Source: CAYNGH01 sp964396845
GTDB taxonomy: Bacteria > Vulcanimicrobiota > JAJTBE01 > CAYNGH01
Length of the DNA stretch: 26,314 bases
Reading direction: 5' to 3'
NCBI GenBank assembly: GCA_964396845.1
Contig: CAYNGH010000030.1
Coordinates: forward strand, 1-26,314
Shown piece by piece: positions 1-8,479 of the stretch. Position numbers and translations under genes: made by a program. Position 1 is the first letter of the stretch; each line of letters opens with the position of its first letter. The notes under the pieces were generated by a model. It saw nothing but the letters and a program-made list of their open reading frames with translations. It was not told the DNA's origin and did no database searches.

Positions 1-233
1 ACCATGGAGGGGGTGACCTGATGGATCCCCTGGGCGACATCTTCGCAAAACAGGTGATTGACGACAAAAATCACGACGCTGTTAATTTTTTTGGATATAG
101 TCAGGGGTTTCAGGTTTTTATCCGCAAGATACCTGTAAAACCCGTCAATAAGAGGCGTCATGCGCTCCCATTGATCTGCGGTGTTATTTCGGTCAGAAAC
201 AAAAATCAGTTGTTCCCTGGTCAATTCGGACAT
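1..233 (-). CDS. Hypothetical protein, N-terminal part (cut by the left edge)
   Basis: An open frame runs leftward from an ATG at 233 to the window edge without a stop, giving about 77 residues that begin MSELTREQLIFVSDRN. An AAGAAGG-like ribosome binding site lies upstream, though the spacing is rather long. The visible part is helical. A stretch around residues 35-62 (FYRYLADKNLKPLTISKKIN and onward) recalls the core-binding or SAM-like N-terminal domains that precede integrase-type or SEC-C proteins, but this is a loose resemblance and I assign no function. It diverges from the YacL-like gene across a 198-bp gap. The plus-strand frame over the same bases (21-350) has no ribosome binding site and looks like its shadow. 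Confidence 0.6.
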   Translation of the reverse strand, partial: MSELTREQLIFVSDRNNTADQWERMTPLIDGFYRYLADKNLKPLTISKKINSVVIFVVNHLFCEDVAQGIHQVTPSM

Positions 234-431
234 GATTGTTTCTTTTACCCTTCTTTTCTTATTCCTTCCAAGTTGGAAACATACCGGCAGAACTCGCAAA
301 AAACAAGCCTGCCCCTTCAGAGCGGACATAATTGCAGTGTAAATTTATAAAGGAAAACATCTGGCCAGTATTGAATAGAAATTCAAAGCTGAAATTTTTC
401 TGTTTACTATATAGATAAGGTAACATGTAAA

Positions 432-1532
432 TTGGCCAAGTTTGTCAGGGTGATGTTTTATTCCATACTCTCCATTTTTGGGGGGCTTTTGGGATACCAG
501 ATCGGCAAACATCTCCAGAACACATACAAGGAGCTGGCCGAATCTCCATTAAACCTTTGGGCCCTTGTAATTGTCGGGGTCCTGGTGGGCATCGCCGTTG
601 CTCCCCTCACATCCATGCTGTTTCTCCGGCTGGTGGATTATGTCATATTGGGGATGAAAAAAGTTTCTCTCCAGGAAATTATCCTGGGATCCATCGGTCT
701 GGTATTCGGACTTTTAACATCCACCCTTATCAATCTGGCCCTTTCTTTCATACCCTTTGAACGTATCGAGGTGGTGGGTGAGTTTATCAAGCCTTTTCTA
801 TATCTGGTGGTGACAATTTTCTGGGGATACCTGGGGATTTTCTTTGCCACCAGGATGGTTTTCATTCAGAGTTTCGGCCAGCTTTTCAACAAGCCTGGAG
901 CCGGGGGATCCCGGTCAACCTTCAACTGGAGCCGTAACATCAAGGTGCTGGATACCAGCGCCATTGTCGATGGCCGGATTGTTGATATTTCCAAGGCTGG
1001 CTTTCTGGAGGGAACCCTGCTGGTGCCTCGCTTTGTATTAAACGAACTCCAGCAGATTGCCGACTCAGCCGATGCATTGAAACGGAACCGGGGAAGACGG
1101 GGGTTGGATATTCTCCACAACTTGAGAAACGATCCCGGCATCCAGATATCCGACAAGGATTATGACGAGGTAGGAGTTGACGGAAAGCTGATAAAACTGT
1201 CCCAGGAAACAAACGGGGTTCTGGTCACCACCGATTTTAATCTTAACAAAGTAGCCTCGGTGCAGGGAGTCAGGGTCCTCAACATCAACGAGCTGGCCAA
1301 TGCAGTAAAGCAGGTGGTTCTGCCCGGAGAAAACCTGGAGGTGAGCATCCTCAAGGAAGGCAAGGAAGCCGGCCAGGGAGTAGCTTATCTTGACGACGGA
1401 ACCATGATCGTGGTGGAGGATGGCCGAAGACACATCGGGGAAAAAGCCCGCATTGAAGTCACCAGCGTCATCCAGACCGTGGCAGGAAAGATGATATTCG
1501 GCAGGATACGAAAAGACCGGGAAGAAAAATAG
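432..1532 (+). CDS. YacL-like PIN/TRAM-domain membrane protein, putative RNase
   Basis: The 366-residue product matches the length and domain order of the YacL family: four hydrophobic segments (about residues 8-25, 43-64, 83-104 and 121-141), a PIN nuclease domain from about 170 to 290, and a C-terminal TRAM domain from about 298 to 360. The PIN domain keeps the expected acidic residues: D174 and D180 in VLDTSAIVDGRIVD, E205, D250 and D268 in TTDFN. PIN domains are metal-dependent RNases and TRAM is a small RNA-binding fold, so membrane-tethered RNA cleavage is likely; the true substrate of YacL proteins is not settled. The start is a TTG at 432, because the nearby ATG at 425 is followed directly by a stop. 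An AAGG lies 11 nt upstream, so the start is fairly but not perfectly supported. Confidence 0.93.
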   Translation: MAKFVRVMFYSILSIFGGLLGYQIGKHLQNTYKELAESPLNLWALVIVGVLVGIAVAPLTSMLFLRLVDYVILGMKKVSLQEIILGSIGLVFGLLTSTLINLALSFIPFERIEVVGEFIKPFLYLVVTIFWGYLGIFFATRMVFIQSFGQLFNKPGAGGSRSTFNWSRNIKVLDTSAIVDGRIVDISKAGFLEGTLLVPRFVLNELQQIADSADALKRNRGRRGLDILHNLRNDPGIQISDKDYDEVGVDGKLIKLSQETNGVLVTTDFNLNKVASVQGVRVLNINELANAVKQVVLPGENLEVSILKEGKEAGQGVAYLDDGTMIVVEDGRRHIGEKARIEVTSVIQTVAGKMIFGRIRKDREEK

Positions 1533-1612
1533 CACGCCGGGGATTTATTTTTTATCGGCATTTGTTCAATCTTTTGCAACTATTATTAATCATTCTAATG
1601 GAGGTTTTTTTT

Positions 1613-2860
1613 ATGTCGGGACCATACAGGGCAGTCAGAATAACCGATGATGTTTATTGGGTTGGAGCCATCGACTGGAATATCCGGGATTTCCATGGCT
1701 ACGCCACCAGTCGCGGAACCACATATAACGCCTATCTTCTGATGGGAGAAAAGACAATACTGATGGACACGGTGAAGGAGCCTTTCAGAGATGAGATGCT
1801 CAGCCGTATCAGCTCTGTGGTGGACCCCGGCAGGATAGATATAATCATATCCAACCATTCGGAAATGGATCACTCGGGATGTTTGCCCCAGATGATTGAT
1901 ATGGTAAAACCAGAGAAGGTTTATGCCTCGGCCATGGGGGTGAAAGCCCTGCTGTCACATTTCGGTTTTGCTCCCGGGGTCATCAGCCCGGTGAAGGATG
2001 GCGAGAGCCTCCGGCTGGGGAGTCATCAAATAGATTTTCTCTGGACCCGGATGCTTCACTGGCCCGATTCCATGTTCAGCTATATGCCCGACAAAAAGCT
2101 GTTGTTTTCCCAGGATGCCTTCGGAATGCATCTGGCCGGGGGTGAGAGATTTGCCTGCCAGATAGACCCCGGAGTGCTGGAATGGGAAGCAGCAAAATAT
2201 TACGCCAATATTCTTCTGCCCTTTTCTCCCTTTGTAAAAAAGCTTCTGGAAAAGGTAAAAAAAGTTGGGATAGAACCAGCCATGATCCTGCCGGATCACG
2301 GCCCCATGTATCAAACTCCTGAAAAGATCAGCTGGATCTTTGACCGTTACCGTCGGTGGTCCTCAGCCCCGTGCAGTGACAAGGTGGTGGTGGTCTATGA
2401 TACCATGTGGAAGGCCACAGAAGAGATGGCCCGAGCCATTGCCCAGGGAGCATCAGAAGAAGGCAGTCCCGTTAAGGTTCTATCCATGGGAGCTTCCCAC
2501 CGATCCGATGTGGCAACAGAGCTTATGGATGCCGGGGCTGTTGTGGCGGGTTCCCCCACCCTGAACAGAAATCTGTTTCCCACCATGGCCGATGTGCTGA
2601 CTTATATCCAGGGTTTGAAACCGCAGAACCTTCTGGGAGCATCCTTCGGAGCTTACGGCTGGAGCGGTGAAGGCCCTGACCAGGTGCGAGATTATGTGGC
2701 AGGGATTGCCGAAAAAATGGTGGGGGATACCATCAAGGTTCAATATAAGCCTGACGGGGAATCCCTGGAAGCCTGCCGTCATTTGGGCGCTCAGGTGGCA
2801 GTTCGCCTCAGGGAGAGGATGAAAATTTCCCGGGAAGCCCATGAAGCCTGCAAGGGATAA
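1613..2860 (+). CDS. fprA: A-type flavoprotein (flavodiiron protein, O2/NO reductase)
   Basis: A 415-residue protein with an N-terminal metallo-beta-lactamase-like diiron domain (about 1-250) and a C-terminal flavodoxin domain (about 257-400). All diiron ligands can be placed: H82, E84, D86 and H87 in NHSEMDHSG, H149 in LHWPDS, D168 in SQDAFG and H229 in PDHGPMY. The FMN site is indicated by YDTMWKAT (262-269), SPTLN (314-318) and GAYGWSGE (346-353). Flavodiiron proteins reduce O2 to water and/or NO to N2O in the cytoplasm of anaerobes, fed by rubredoxin or F420H2. No rubredoxin domain or gene is visible here, so the electron donor is unknown. The frame is open from 1562, but ATG 1613 is preferred because GGAGG ends 8 nt before it. 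The next gene starts 50 bp downstream and is probably co-transcribed. Confidence 0.96.
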   Translation: MSGPYRAVRITDDVYWVGAIDWNIRDFHGYATSRGTTYNAYLLMGEKTILMDTVKEPFRDEMLSRISSVVDPGRIDIIISNHSEMDHSGCLPQMIDMVKPEKVYASAMGVKALLSHFGFAPGVISPVKDGESLRLGSHQIDFLWTRMLHWPDSMFSYMPDKKLLFSQDAFGMHLAGGERFACQIDPGVLEWEAAKYYANILLPFSPFVKKLLEKVKKVGIEPAMILPDHGPMYQTPEKISWIFDRYRRWSSAPCSDKVVVVYDTMWKATEEMARAIAQGASEEGSPVKVLSMGASHRSDVATELMDAGAVVAGSPTLNRNLFPTMADVLTYIQGLKPQNLLGASFGAYGWSGEGPDQVRDYVAGIAEKMVGDTIKVQYKPDGESLEACRHLGAQVAVRLRERMKISREAHEACKG

Positions 2861-2910
2861 GGGACACCCCATCGAACATACTCCATTACAAACAATTCAG
2901 GAGGTTCACC

Positions 2911-3429
2911 ATGGCACAGTTTCTCGACAGCACCCCCACCCCGCCCCGGGAGGAAACATCTCCAAAAGACACATCCCCCGATATAATCGGCAAACTCCGG
3001 GGAATGATCCAGGAGATATCCAGGGATGAGGATTATGATGTGGAAAAAATCGAAGACGGCTTCATAATGGACATTCCGGTTCTTTATAAATCCGAGGAAT
3101 GCGAATCGGACACTTGCGAGGAAGTCCGCCGTCAGTTTGTTTATATAACCGCCAACCGCAAGTCCGGCGACGGCGAGGATATGTATCAGGTCTTCACCAT
3201 CTGCGCTCCCGAGGATGAACGGTTCTACAAAAGCGCCCTTCTTTTGAACATGAACCTTCCCTTTGGGGCCATCGCCATATCCCAGGTGGAAGGCAAGAGT
3301 TACTTTGTCCTGGTGGACACTTATCTTGTTTCCGATGTGTCCACCAAGGAGATGGAGCTTTCCATTCTTTCTCTGGCCAAAGCCGGCGACAGAATAGAAA
3401 AGATCCTGGTGGGGGATGATCTGAGCTGA
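2911..3429 (+). CDS. Small acidic protein, YbjN / type III secretion chaperone-like
   Basis: A 172-residue soluble protein without signal peptide or membrane segment. The first 25 residues are proline- and threonine-rich and look disordered. The remainder has the alternating helix/strand pattern of the YbjN and CesT/secretion-chaperone-like fold, with a C-terminal half containing LLLNMNLPFGAIAI, a strand YFVLVDTYLV and a final helix ELSILSLAKAGDRIEKIL. This resembles small YbjN-type proteins thought to bind partner proteins, but I base it on pattern only. C104 and C108 of the CESDTCEE stretch are close together. The start is firm: AGGAGG lies 6 nt before ATG 2911. It follows the flavodiiron gene by 50 bp, so the two may share a transcript. 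Confidence 0.8.
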   Translation: MAQFLDSTPTPPREETSPKDTSPDIIGKLRGMIQEISRDEDYDVEKIEDGFIMDIPVLYKSEECESDTCEEVRRQFVYITANRKSGDGEDMYQVFTICAPEDERFYKSALLLNMNLPFGAIAISQVEGKSYFVLVDTYLVSDVSTKEMELSILSLAKAGDRIEKILVGDDLS

Positions 3430-3465
3430 GCTTATCCGGGATCAGAAATGCTGTTATTATCCAAA

Positions 3466-3510
3466 GCCTGATGACATGGCGGGTTGAGTTATGTCTATAT
3501 GATTTCAGGC
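3466..3510. terminator. Possible stem-loop between convergent genes
   Basis: In the 97-bp gap between two converging genes, GCCTGA (3466-3471) can pair with TCAGGC (3505-3510), with a nested GACAT/ATGTC pair (3473-3477 / 3491-3495). There is no clear T-tract on either strand, so a bidirectional terminator role is only a suggestion from position. Confidence 0.25.
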
Positions 3511-3526
3511 ATTATCCCAGGTGCCG

Positions 3527-5263
3527 TCATTCGTCAAACCGGATCCCCATCCGCAGGAAGAACCGGTGATCTGATGCCAGCAACTTGGCTGATTTGGGGG
3601 TTATGAGTTTTTTCTCGATGAGATCCAGCAGGGACTGATCCATGGTCTGCATTCCCAGGTCCCTTCCTGTTTGGATAATAGACGGAATCTGATAAAATTT
3701 GCTCTCCCGTATGGTGGTGACCAGCCCCTGGGTGGCCAGAAGCACTTCACTGCCCAGAACCCTGCCCCGTCCATCAGCTCTTGGGATGAGTCTTTGAGCC
3801 ACAATTCCCGCCAGGGACTCCGAGAGAATCACTTTAATCTGATCCTGTTCATCATAGGGGAAAGCATCAACCAGGCGTTCCACTGCCTTGGTGCAGTCAA
3901 CGGTACGGATGGATGCAATGACCAGGTGCCCGGTTTCTGATATTTTCAGAACCTGACGAATATCCTCGCAGTCCCACAGTTCGCTTATCATTATGATGTC
4001 GGGGTCTTCCCGGAGCACAGCCCAGAGAGCTTCTTTGTATCCGAGGGCGGTGGATCCCAACTCCCGCTGAGATATAAGGCTCATCTTGCTGGGGATCACA
4101 TATTCGATGGGTTTTTCGATGGTAATAATCCGCAGTTTACGGCTGAGATTAATCTCCTCCAGCATGGAAGCAATGGAGGTTGACTTGCCTGAGCCTGACG
4201 GCCCTGCCATAAGAATCAGGCCTTTCTTGAGCCTCAGGAGATTCTTCATTACTTTTGGCAGACCCAGCTGGGCCAGTTTAGGAACATCCAGGGGAATAAG
4301 CCGGAATGATGCGCCGATGCCCCAGTGATGCCGGTAATAATTTATCCTGAAACGGGCCTTGTCAAGATAATCGAATGAAAAGTCGATATCTCCTTCATCT
4401 TCAAAGATGGTTCGCTGTTCCTCGGTGAGAATGGGAAGCAGAAGATTATCCGTCAGCTCCTGATCCAGGTCCGGCAGTTCCATTTTAATGAGATCGCCGT
4501 TTATCCGCAGTGATGGAACACTGCCTGTGGCAACATGCAGGTCCGATGCGCTTTCACGAATCATGGTTTCCAGGAGTTGTTCCAGAGTAAACTGGGGACG
4601 CAGGGAAATTTTTCCCAGGGAAATCCGTTCATCCGAAGCATTTGCCGGGGCTTTCCCTGTCCTATCTGTAACCGGAGGTTCCAGGCTGTATCGCTTATCC
4701 CGGGGCTTTGCCGGAATTCTGTCTGGCTCTTTTTCCCTGTGCTGAACAGCTCCTGTCACCGGGGGGCGAAGGACTCCCGTGTCATAAGATTTCTTGGGAA
4801 GGGGCCGGGTTGGCTGGGATCGATGCATTTTAGCCTCTCCGCCTTCATAGGCCATAGGATGGGATACATCATCCACCCTTGGCAGAAAGGCAGTTTCCTG
4901 GGTTATAGGTGCTTCGGGAGTTTTTTCCCGGGTACTTATAAGATACTGGGAATCACCATCAGAACCAGTATGAATAGCCCTTTTGGAAACCCGGGGAGGA
5001 GGAGGTGATTCTGACAATCTCGGGTTGGCTTCCTTGGTTTTTCTTGGCTGGAATGGCCCCCGGGGCGGCTGACCTGGCTGACCCGGCGGAGCTGGTGGAC
5101 GGGCAGTGGGGGGGGTCCTGCGGTTTTTATGGCCGGTAGGAATATAAGAACGATCCGGATGCCGGGGTGAAGATGAAACAGATCCCCCTGACAGTGCCGA
5201 CAGGAACTGCTTGAAATCCAGGTTTGGATCATCGTTTTTATCTCTGTCAAATCTGGGAGGCAT
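3527..5263 (-). CDS. PilT-like ATPase paralogue with proline-rich N-terminus and altered catalytic motifs
   Basis: The 578-residue product has a 220-residue proline- and charge-rich, probably disordered N-terminus, followed by a PilT-type secretion ATPase (about 225-575). The PilT PAS-like domain begins near ESASDLHVATGS (237-248). Walker A is intact (GPSGSGKS, 354-361), the Walker B glutamate E428 is present (DPDIIMISE) and TGHLV (444-448) is kept. Three positions differ from canonical PilT: the Asp-box reads TIEKPIEY (K384 instead of D), the EMRD loop is ELWD (W430 instead of R), and the second His-box histidine is R453 (ASIRT instead of STMHT). The catalytic cycle may therefore be impaired or changed. 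PilT proteins power pilus retraction at the inner-membrane base of type IV pili. The gene starts 3 bp after the canonical pilT stop, so the pair is an operon. The SD is weak (GGAAAGAG), which suggests translational coupling. Confidence 0.9.
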   Translation of the reverse strand: MPPRFDRDKNDDPNLDFKQFLSALSGGSVSSSPRHPDRSYIPTGHKNRRTPPTARPPAPPGQPGQPPRGPFQPRKTKEANPRLSESPPPPRVSKRAIHTGSDGDSQYLISTREKTPEAPITQETAFLPRVDDVSHPMAYEGGEAKMHRSQPTRPLPKKSYDTGVLRPPVTGAVQHREKEPDRIPAKPRDKRYSLEPPVTDRTGKAPANASDERISLGKISLRPQFTLEQLLETMIRESASDLHVATGSVPSLRINGDLIKMELPDLDQELTDNLLLPILTEEQRTIFEDEGDIDFSFDYLDKARFRINYYRHHWGIGASFRLIPLDVPKLAQLGLPKVMKNLLRLKKGLILMAGPSGSGKSTSIASMLEEINLSRKLRIITIEKPIEYVIPSKMSLISQRELGSTALGYKEALWAVLREDPDIIMISELWDCEDIRQVLKISETGHLVIASIRTVDCTKAVERLVDAFPYDEQDQIKVILSESLAGIVAQRLIPRADGRGRVLGSEVLLATQGLVTTIRESKFYQIPSIIQTGRDLGMQTMDQSLLDLIEKKLITPKSAKLLASDHRFFLRMGIRFDE

Positions 5264-5266
5264 GTT

Positions 5267-6343
5267 TTAACTCTTTCCCGGAAAACCTGTGAGGGTTTCA
5301 ATCTTTTTACGATCAATGGCGTGTTCGTAGGCAGTCATTGTAGTAATCTTGCCTTCTTCGACCAGTTTAATCAGGTAGTCATCCATGGATATCATCCCCA
5401 TATTCTTGCTGGTCTGTATTACTGTTATTATCTGGTGAGTCTTGAACTCCCTTATCATGTTGGCAATGGGAATGGAGTTCACCATTATCTCTACAGCAGG
5501 GATTCTTCCCCAGCCATCAGACCGGATAATCAACTGCTGGGCCACTACTGCCCGGGTGCATTCCGCCAGGATGGATCTGATGGATGCCTGCCTCTGGTGG
5601 GGGTAAAACTCCACCAGCCGTTCAATAGCCTTGGATGAACTTGAGGTGTGCATGGTGGAAAAGACCAGATGCCCGGTGCTGGCGGCATTAAGAGCCAGGT
5701 CGATGGTATCCAGGTCCCGCATTTCTCCCAGAAGAATTACATCGGGATCCTGTCGCAGGGCGGAAAGCAGTGCGCTGTGGAAGGACTTGGTGTGCATGTG
5801 CACCTGCCGTTGTTTGATCAGGGATGTTTTGTTGGAATGCACATGTTCGATGGGATCTTCCACAGTAATGATATTCCGGGACTGATTCTGATTGATGATA
5901 TCGATGAGGGCTGCGATGGTAGTGGATTTCCCACTGCCGGTAGGCCCTGTGACCAGGATCAGTCCGTCCACAAACCGGGTAAGAGATTCTATGGTAGCAG
6001 GAAGGTTCAACTCCTTGAGGGTGGGTATCTCCCGGGGAATAACCCGGAAAACCCCGTCAAGGCCGTTGCGCTGATAAAAGACATTGCACCGGAAACGTTG
6101 GATCTGCCCGGCGTGGGGAATCTCCAAAGCAAAATCGATATTTTTCTTAAGCTCCAGGGCTTTCTGCTGATTTTCCGTCAACACTGCTCCCAGGAGAGAA
6201 AAAGTATCCTGTCCTGAAAGGGTTTTTCTTTCCAGAACCGCCAACTCACCATAAAGGCGCATCATGGGTGGAGCGTTGACACTGACATGCAGGTCCGAGC
6301 CTCCCCGTTCAACAACTTCTTTGAGATACTCCACCAGCTTCAA
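5267..6343 (-). CDS. pilT: Type IV pilus retraction ATPase PilT
   Basis: A canonical PilT of 358 residues from the chosen start, the normal family length. Counting from the upstream TTG at 6349, landmarks are the N-terminal GGSDLHVSV (17-25), Walker A GPTGSGKST (135-143), Asp-box TVEDPIEHVH (162-171), Walker B DPDVILLGEMRD (201-212) with catalytic E209, and the His-box TGHLVFSTMHT (225-235). PilT is a cytoplasmic hexameric ATPase that drives depolymerisation of type IV pili, and so twitching. The TTG at 6349 has AGAGAGG only 1 nt upstream, whereas the in-frame TTG at 6343 has the same site at the ideal 7 nt. I therefore choose 6343; no usable ATG is near. No other pil gene is in the window. 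The divergent upstream gap is 187 bp. Confidence 0.95.
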   Translation of the reverse strand: MKLVEYLKEVVERGGSDLHVSVNAPPMMRLYGELAVLERKTLSGQDTFSLLGAVLTENQQKALELKKNIDFALEIPHAGQIQRFRCNVFYQRNGLDGVFRVIPREIPTLKELNLPATIESLTRFVDGLILVTGPTGSGKSTTIAALIDIINQNQSRNIITVEDPIEHVHSNKTSLIKQRQVHMHTKSFHSALLSALRQDPDVILLGEMRDLDTIDLALNAASTGHLVFSTMHTSSSSKAIERLVEFYPHQRQASIRSILAECTRAVVAQQLIIRSDGWGRIPAVEIMVNSIPIANMIREFKTHQIITVIQTSKNMGMISMDDYLIKLVEEGKITTMTAYEHAIDRKKIETLTGFPGKS

Positions 6344-6530
6344 AGACAAACCTCTCTTGGGGGATTATTCAAATTCAAACAGGACCCGGCAGAGCCTCTG
6401 CCGGCCTGCTTATATTTCGTCGGTATCTTTTACATTCCTTGTGCCGGAACAAGTTTTTGGGAAACCCCCGGGGAAGGGATCCCGAATTCTTCGTTGAAAT
6501 CATAAGGATCCTGTCTTTGGGAGGCCTTGC

Positions 6531-8327
6531 ATGAATATTGACATGGCGGATGGTCTGGCAAGATATGGCGGTCTTGTGGCGGCGATTATCGGGTTATCCT
6601 GGATGATCTGGCAGATGTCGGCCAAAGGGGAATCTCCTGGTGAGGATTCCGACGCCTATCGTCAGCAGTGGAAATTTCTGGGTTATTCCTGGGGCATATT
6701 TGCCCTGCCGGGGGTTCTCTCCCTGGTCTTCATGTCACTGGCCCAGGGAAAAACCGGCACCCGTGGTATTATCACATCATTTCTGGTGGGGCTTGTCATT
6801 CCCCTTTTCATTGCTTCTCTGGAAAGCCAGGCTTCAATAAAAAGATCCCGCCATGGGAGTCTTCATCTGGCCCGTTATGCCAGCATATCCCTTTCGGCCC
6901 TGGGTATATCCCTGCTGTTTATGGGCATTGTCACAAACTTCTACGGGGTGGGCGCCGATGATCTGTGGCTGGGATTTGTAATCGGCAATTCTCTGGGCAT
7001 AGTCACCTTAAAGCTGTCGGCCACTCTTATCCTGTCGAAAACATACCAGATAATGACCCATCGCATGGAATCGGTATTTCTCCTTGTTAACGGGGCGATC
7101 CTGGCAACAATCCTTGCTGCTCATCACTTTCCCAGGGCCACCAGGGTTAATGCATACTTCCCTTTATTTATGCTGATGGGCATATTCCTTGCAGTGCTGA
7201 TTGCCACGGTTCCTGCGATGCTCAAGAAAGAAAAAGAAATGATGAACACCCTGCCGGGGATCCTTGCCATATTTCTGGCAGTGTTCATGGGAATCAGCCT
7301 TTTTCTGGTCATGCGGTTGAATCTCAGAATCGATTATAATTATCCCCTGATCGCCGGGGCCATAACCTCGGTGATTTTCATCGTCACCCTTTATGGTTCA
7401 GGCACCAGCATCTCCGGGGTTGACTTGTCAGCGGGGGCTTTGTGCAGTCTTCTTCTTCTGGGAGGGCTCTGGTTCTCATTCAAGTGGAGCCTGGGGCTGG
7501 GAATGGCCGTATATGTTCTGGGTCTTCTCTCGGTAACATCCCTGCTGTCTGCCTTTGCGCCGATTGAACCTCTTCTGACTGACAATAAAGACTCCATGAA
7601 AACACCTCACCAGGATAGAGATGTCCTGGCCCTGGGACTGGAAGAAAAGGAAGAAGCCCCCACTGTGGAAGTAGCTGCCACATATCGCCCGCCCCTGTGG
7701 GCAGGAATTTTTTTGCGGGCCATATCCCTGGCAGGACTGGCAGGGATGATTCTGGTGCTCTTCCGGGTGTTTATCCAGAAATCTCCCCTGCTGACCCTGG
7801 GAATCGACATCACCAATGGCGACACCATAACTGCCCTGCTGGCAGGGGTTCTTCTGTCCCTGAGTTTTGAAGGCTTCAATCTCAAGGGATCCAGTGTGTT
7901 TCGTCCTCAGGCCTCCGGCAGTATAAAAGATGGAATATTACTATTCTCTTTCTCGGTGATTGTCAGCGTTATGGTTCTTCTGTCCTCGGGGATTTTCTTC
8001 CGTCTTGAGGGTTTGGGCGCACTGATTCTGGGGCTGTCCATACCTGCAATTATAGGTGTGTTCACTTTCTTCTCCCAGAAGGTTGACCGGGGACTTTACC
8101 GGGCTTCCCTGAGTCCCATGTGGATCGCCACAGCCGCCTATGCCAATTTCCTGGTATATTACAAAGATGTCCCCGACCAGCTTACCCGCATTCACAAGCA
8201 ACAGCTGGTGGTGGGAATGATTCTGCTGATTATCGTGGTTTATTTTCTGGCCCATTACCAGAACCGGGGAAAGGACAAAGTAGCTAAAAATCCTGATCCT
8301 CTGGCAAATCCTCCGGGGACAGACTAA
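6531..8327 (+). CDS. Polytopic inner-membrane protein of unknown function
   Basis: A 598-residue protein made almost wholly of hydrophobic helices; I estimate about fifteen membrane segments. A cytoplasmic-looking acidic loop at about 350-385 (with GLEEKEEAPTVEV) splits it into a larger N-terminal and a smaller C-terminal helix bundle. The C-terminal tail is short, charged and proline-rich. No transporter or enzyme signature that I know is visible; the size and the two-part layout would fit a transporter or a permease-like protein, but I assign none. The start is firm: GGGAGG ends 6 nt before ATG 6531. It is divergent from the pilT pair across 187 bp, which might mean a shared control region. 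Base composition is like its neighbours, so nothing suggests recent transfer. Confidence 0.85.
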   Translation: MNIDMADGLARYGGLVAAIIGLSWMIWQMSAKGESPGEDSDAYRQQWKFLGYSWGIFALPGVLSLVFMSLAQGKTGTRGIITSFLVGLVIPLFIASLESQASIKRSRHGSLHLARYASISLSALGISLLFMGIVTNFYGVGADDLWLGFVIGNSLGIVTLKLSATLILSKTYQIMTHRMESVFLLVNGAILATILAAHHFPRATRVNAYFPLFMLMGIFLAVLIATVPAMLKKEKEMMNTLPGILAIFLAVFMGISLFLVMRLNLRIDYNYPLIAGAITSVIFIVTLYGSGTSISGVDLSAGALCSLLLLGGLWFSFKWSLGLGMAVYVLGLLSVTSLLSAFAPIEPLLTDNKDSMKTPHQDRDVLALGLEEKEEAPTVEVAATYRPPLWAGIFLRAISLAGLAGMILVLFRVFIQKSPLLTLGIDITNGDTITALLAGVLLSLSFEGFNLKGSSVFRPQASGSIKDGILLFSFSVIVSVMVLLSSGIFFRLEGLGALILGLSIPAIIGVFTFFSQKVDRGLYRASLSPMWIATAAYANFLVYYKDVPDQLTRIHKQQLVVGMILLIIVVYFLAHYQNRGKDKVAKNPDPLANPPGTD

Positions 8328-8367
8328 AAACAGCGACGGGCCTTTCCATGCTTGGTGATGTTTTTAC

Positions 8368-8383
8368 ATTTTGTTAACAAAAT
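8368..8383. promoter_or_regulatory. 16-bp perfect palindrome, possible operator
   Basis: ATTTTGTTAACAAAAT is a perfect inverted repeat ending 4 bp before the -35 element of the promoter that follows. Its place just upstream of -35 suits a regulator site. It could alternatively be a weak AT-only hairpin after the preceding gene, but no T-tract follows. Confidence 0.4.
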
Positions 8384-8387
8384 CTTC

Positions 8388-8417
8388 TTGTGAATTGGAG
8401 CTGTGGCAGGTTATAAT
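8388..8417 (+). promoter_or_regulatory. Sigma70-type promoter for the duplicated lipoprotein-like gene
   Basis: TTGTGA (8388-8393) and TATAAT (8412-8417) are separated by 18 bp. Transcription would start near 8424, leaving a leader of about 56 nt before ATG 8480. The -10 is perfect; the -35 matches at four of six positions. Confidence 0.55.
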
Positions 8418-8432
8418 TTAACTCAGGCGGTC

Positions 8433-8455
8433 TGTTCCATGATTCTTCTGGAACA
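8433..8455 (+). promoter_or_regulatory. Inverted repeat in the 5' leader, possible operator or hairpin
   Basis: TGTTCCA (8433-8439) and TGGAACA (8449-8455) form a 7-bp inverted repeat with a 9-nt centre, at about +9 to +31 of the predicted transcript and upstream of the ribosome binding site. It could bind a repressor or form an RNA stem. Confidence 0.35.
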
Positions 8456-8479
8456 AGATTTAATTTGGGAGAGTCGATT

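Noticed and set aside
21..350. Plus-strand frame of 109 codons at the left edge
   Set aside because: No ribosome binding site and low-complexity composition. The minus-strand frame from 233 has a better start and protein-like composition over the same bases.
4535..5008. Plus-strand frame of 157 codons antisense to the PilT paralogue's N-terminus
   Set aside because: It exists because the proline-rich region has biased codons. No ribosome binding site and no domain.
6438..6453. Near-palindrome CTTGTGCCGGAACAAG followed by TTTTT
   Set aside because: It looks like a terminator but lies in a divergent gap with no gene ending there, and two mismatches leave only a 5-bp stem. An operator role cannot be shown.
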